NCBI GenBank assembly: GCA_947445495.1
Contig: CANFEI010000031.1
Coordinates: 1-8,781, forward strand
DNA length: 8,781 bases
DNA from: Alcaligenaceae bacterium
GTDB taxonomy: Bacteria > Pseudomonadota > Gammaproteobacteria > Burkholderiales > Burkholderiaceae
Reading direction: 5' to 3'
This document shows, in pieces, positions 8,101 through 8,781 of the stretch. Within the stretch, counting starts at the first letter, position 1. Each line of letters starts with the position of its first letter. A model generated the notes under the pieces. It had not been told where the DNA came from. It saw only the letters and a program-made list of their open reading frames with translations, and did no database searches. The position numbers and the translations under genes were made by a program.

Positions 8101-8484
8101 TTATTTCCAGCCGAGCAATACACCGAACAACAACCACTCAATAATCTTGTCCAGGGCCCAAAGAAACAAACCCATCACGGCGACAAATGCAAAAACAATC
8201 CCCGTCATTTGCATGGTTTCTTTACGGGTGGGCCAAACAACACGGCGCACCTCGTTATAAGACTCGTGTGCAAATGCAATCGTCCGGCGCCCCGGCTCGC
8301 TAAACCATGCAATCACCGCAGCGAGCACAAGGCTGCCGATGAAGATTGCAATACGCGCAGCCAACGGCAGCTTGGATTCGAGGACAGAAAAGCCAACGAT
8401 GCCCGCAATAATGACGACCACAGCCAGACCCAACTTGAGTCGATCTGCGGTACTTGTTACGTTTTCAATCGTTGTATTAGACAT
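8101..8484 (-). CDS. secE: Preprotein translocase subunit SecE
   Basis: SecE clamps the SecY channel of the inner-membrane Sec translocon. From ATG at 8484 the protein is 127 aa (MSNTTIENVT), the length of the three-helix E. coli type. Hydrophobic segments lie at about 18-35, 43-61 and 94-124. The conserved cytoplasmic amphipathic stretch, with SYNEVRRVVWPTRKET at 75-90, lies just before the last helix. An in-frame TTG two codons upstream (8490) would add two residues, but ATG is preferred by similarity to other betaproteobacterial SecE starts as I recall them. Neither start has a clear Shine-Dalgarno (AACCAGTTGAAA precedes the ATG), unlike its neighbours. It lies 49 nt after the tRNA-Trp CCA end. 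Identity is secure; the start is likely. Confidence 0.96.
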   Translation of the reverse strand: MSNTTIENVTSTADRLKLGLAVVVIIAGIVGFSVLESKLPLAARIAIFIGSLVLAAVIAWFSEPGRRTIAFAHESYNEVRRVVWPTRKETMQMTGIVFAFVAVMGLFLWALDKIIEWLLFGVLLGWK

Positions 8485-8533
8485 TTTCAACTGGTTATTG
8501 CGATAAGAGTGCGTTTCTTAATTTTTTCTGCGG

Positions 8534-8609
8534 TGGCAGGGGCAGAGGGCCTCGAACCCCCAACCTTCGGTTTTGGAGACCGACGCTCTGCCAATTGAGC
8601 TATGCCCCT
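8534..8609 (-). tRNA. trpT: tRNA-Trp (anticodon CCA)
   Basis: The minus strand folds as a complete 76-nt cloverleaf with genome-encoded CCA. The acceptor AGGGGCA pairs with TGCCCCT, followed by discriminator G and CCA. The D arm is GCTC...GAGC. The anticodon stem TCGGT/ACCGA holds the loop CTCCAAA with anticodon CCA at 8576-8574. The T arm is GGGGG-TTCGAGG-CCCTC with one G-U pair. It closely resembles E. coli tRNA-Trp. It lies between tuf and secE, probably co-transcribed with secE-nusG and released by RNase processing. Confidence 0.98.
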
Positions 8610-8623
8610 AGACCTGCACTGCT

Positions 8624-8651
8624 AAAAAAGCGGACACCTTTCGGTAACCGC
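8624..8651 (-). terminator. Intrinsic terminator between tuf and tRNA-Trp
   Basis: On the minus strand the arm GCGGTTACC (8651-8643), loop GAAA (8642-8639) and arm GGTGTCCGC (8638-8630) form a nine-position stem with one U-U mismatch and one G-U pair. TTTTTT (8629-8624) follows at once. It begins 13 nt after the tuf stop codon. Shape, tetraloop and U-tract are all typical of Rho-independent termination. Read on the plus strand there is no following T-run, so it acts on tuf transcripts. It may be partial, since no clear promoter fits between it and the tRNA. Confidence 0.85.
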
Positions 8652-8664
8652 CGGCTACTCTTAA

Positions 8665-8781
8665 TTACTTCAGGATTTTAGCAACGACGCCGGCGCCCAC
8701 AGTGCGGCCACCTTCGCGGATTGCAAAACGCAGGCCTTCTTCCATGGCGATTGGAGCCAACAGCTTGACTGTCATCGCAAC
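8665..8781 (-). CDS. tuf: Elongation factor Tu, C-terminal 38 residues (runs off the right edge)
   Basis: EF-Tu carries aminoacyl-tRNA to the ribosomal A site as a GTP complex. Only the last 38 codons and TAA are in the window. They read [20 protein letters not shown] followed by [18 protein letters not shown], the end of beta-barrel domain 3, nearly identical to the well-known EF-Tu C-terminus. The GTPase domain is outside the window. The frame is open to base 8781. The stop is followed 13 nt later by a strong terminator. Many Betaproteobacteria have two tuf copies, one before fusA partners and one here; which copy this is follows from the neighbouring trpT-secE context. Confidence 0.96.
   Translation of the reverse strand, partial: VAMTVKLLAPIAMEEGLRFAIREGGRTVGAGVVAKILK

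Noticed and set aside
7435..8598. 387-codon open frame on the plus strand opposite rplK, nusG, secE and tRNA-Trp
   Set aside because: It lies antisense to four confidently identified genes, has no family resemblance, and its C-terminal GLEPPTFGFGDRRSAN is the familiar artefact of translating the antisense of a tRNA gene.
1..8781. Search for mobile elements, CRISPR repeats, prophage, toxin–antitoxin or defence genes
   Set aside because: All space is accounted for by the conserved ribosomal/polymerase cluster and short structured gaps; no such signature is present.

Overview
The window is a classic bacterial transcription–translation gene cluster. Every gene is on the minus strand, so it is transcribed from right to left: 3' end of tuf (EF-Tu), tRNA-Trp(CCA), secE, nusG, rplK, rplA, rplJ, rplL, rpoB and the 5' part of rpoC. 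The tuf–trpT–secE–nusG–rplKAJL–rpoBC order is typical of Betaproteobacteria. From memory, the RpoB (1370 aa), L10 and SecE sequences look most like Bordetella/Alcaligenaceae homologues, and base composition appears moderate. I infer a member of the Burkholderiales, probably Alcaligenaceae; genus cannot be fixed without a database search.

Layout: 8665-8781 is the EF-Tu C-terminus, followed by an intrinsic terminator (8624-8651). The tRNA-Trp gene is at 8534-8609. secE and nusG (8101-8484, 7555-8088) encode a translocon subunit and the NusG elongation factor. rplK and rplA (7059-7490, 6352-7056) are 2 nt apart. A 252-nt gap (6100-6351) carries an L10-type autoregulatory leader and a second hairpin beside the rplJ ribosome-binding site. 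rplJ and rplL (5575-6099, 5120-5500) encode the L10/L12 stalk. A 179-nt gap (4941-5119) holds three hairpins. rpoB (828-4940) overlaps the start of rpoC (1-828, 276 codons in the window) by one base in a TAATG junction.

The genes work together: L11, L1, L10 and L12 form the factor-binding stalk and L1 stalk of the large ribosomal subunit, EF-Tu delivers aminoacyl-tRNA there, RpoB and RpoC form the RNA polymerase core, and NusG binds that polymerase and can link it to ribosome or Rho. The non-coding interest lies in the RNA structures between genes, which probably set the ratio of ribosomal protein to polymerase output. No mobile element, CRISPR array, pseudogene or exotic system was seen. No gap between genes exceeds 300 bases. 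No convincing sigma-70 promoter was found, so the main promoters may lie upstream or be too degenerate to call by eye.
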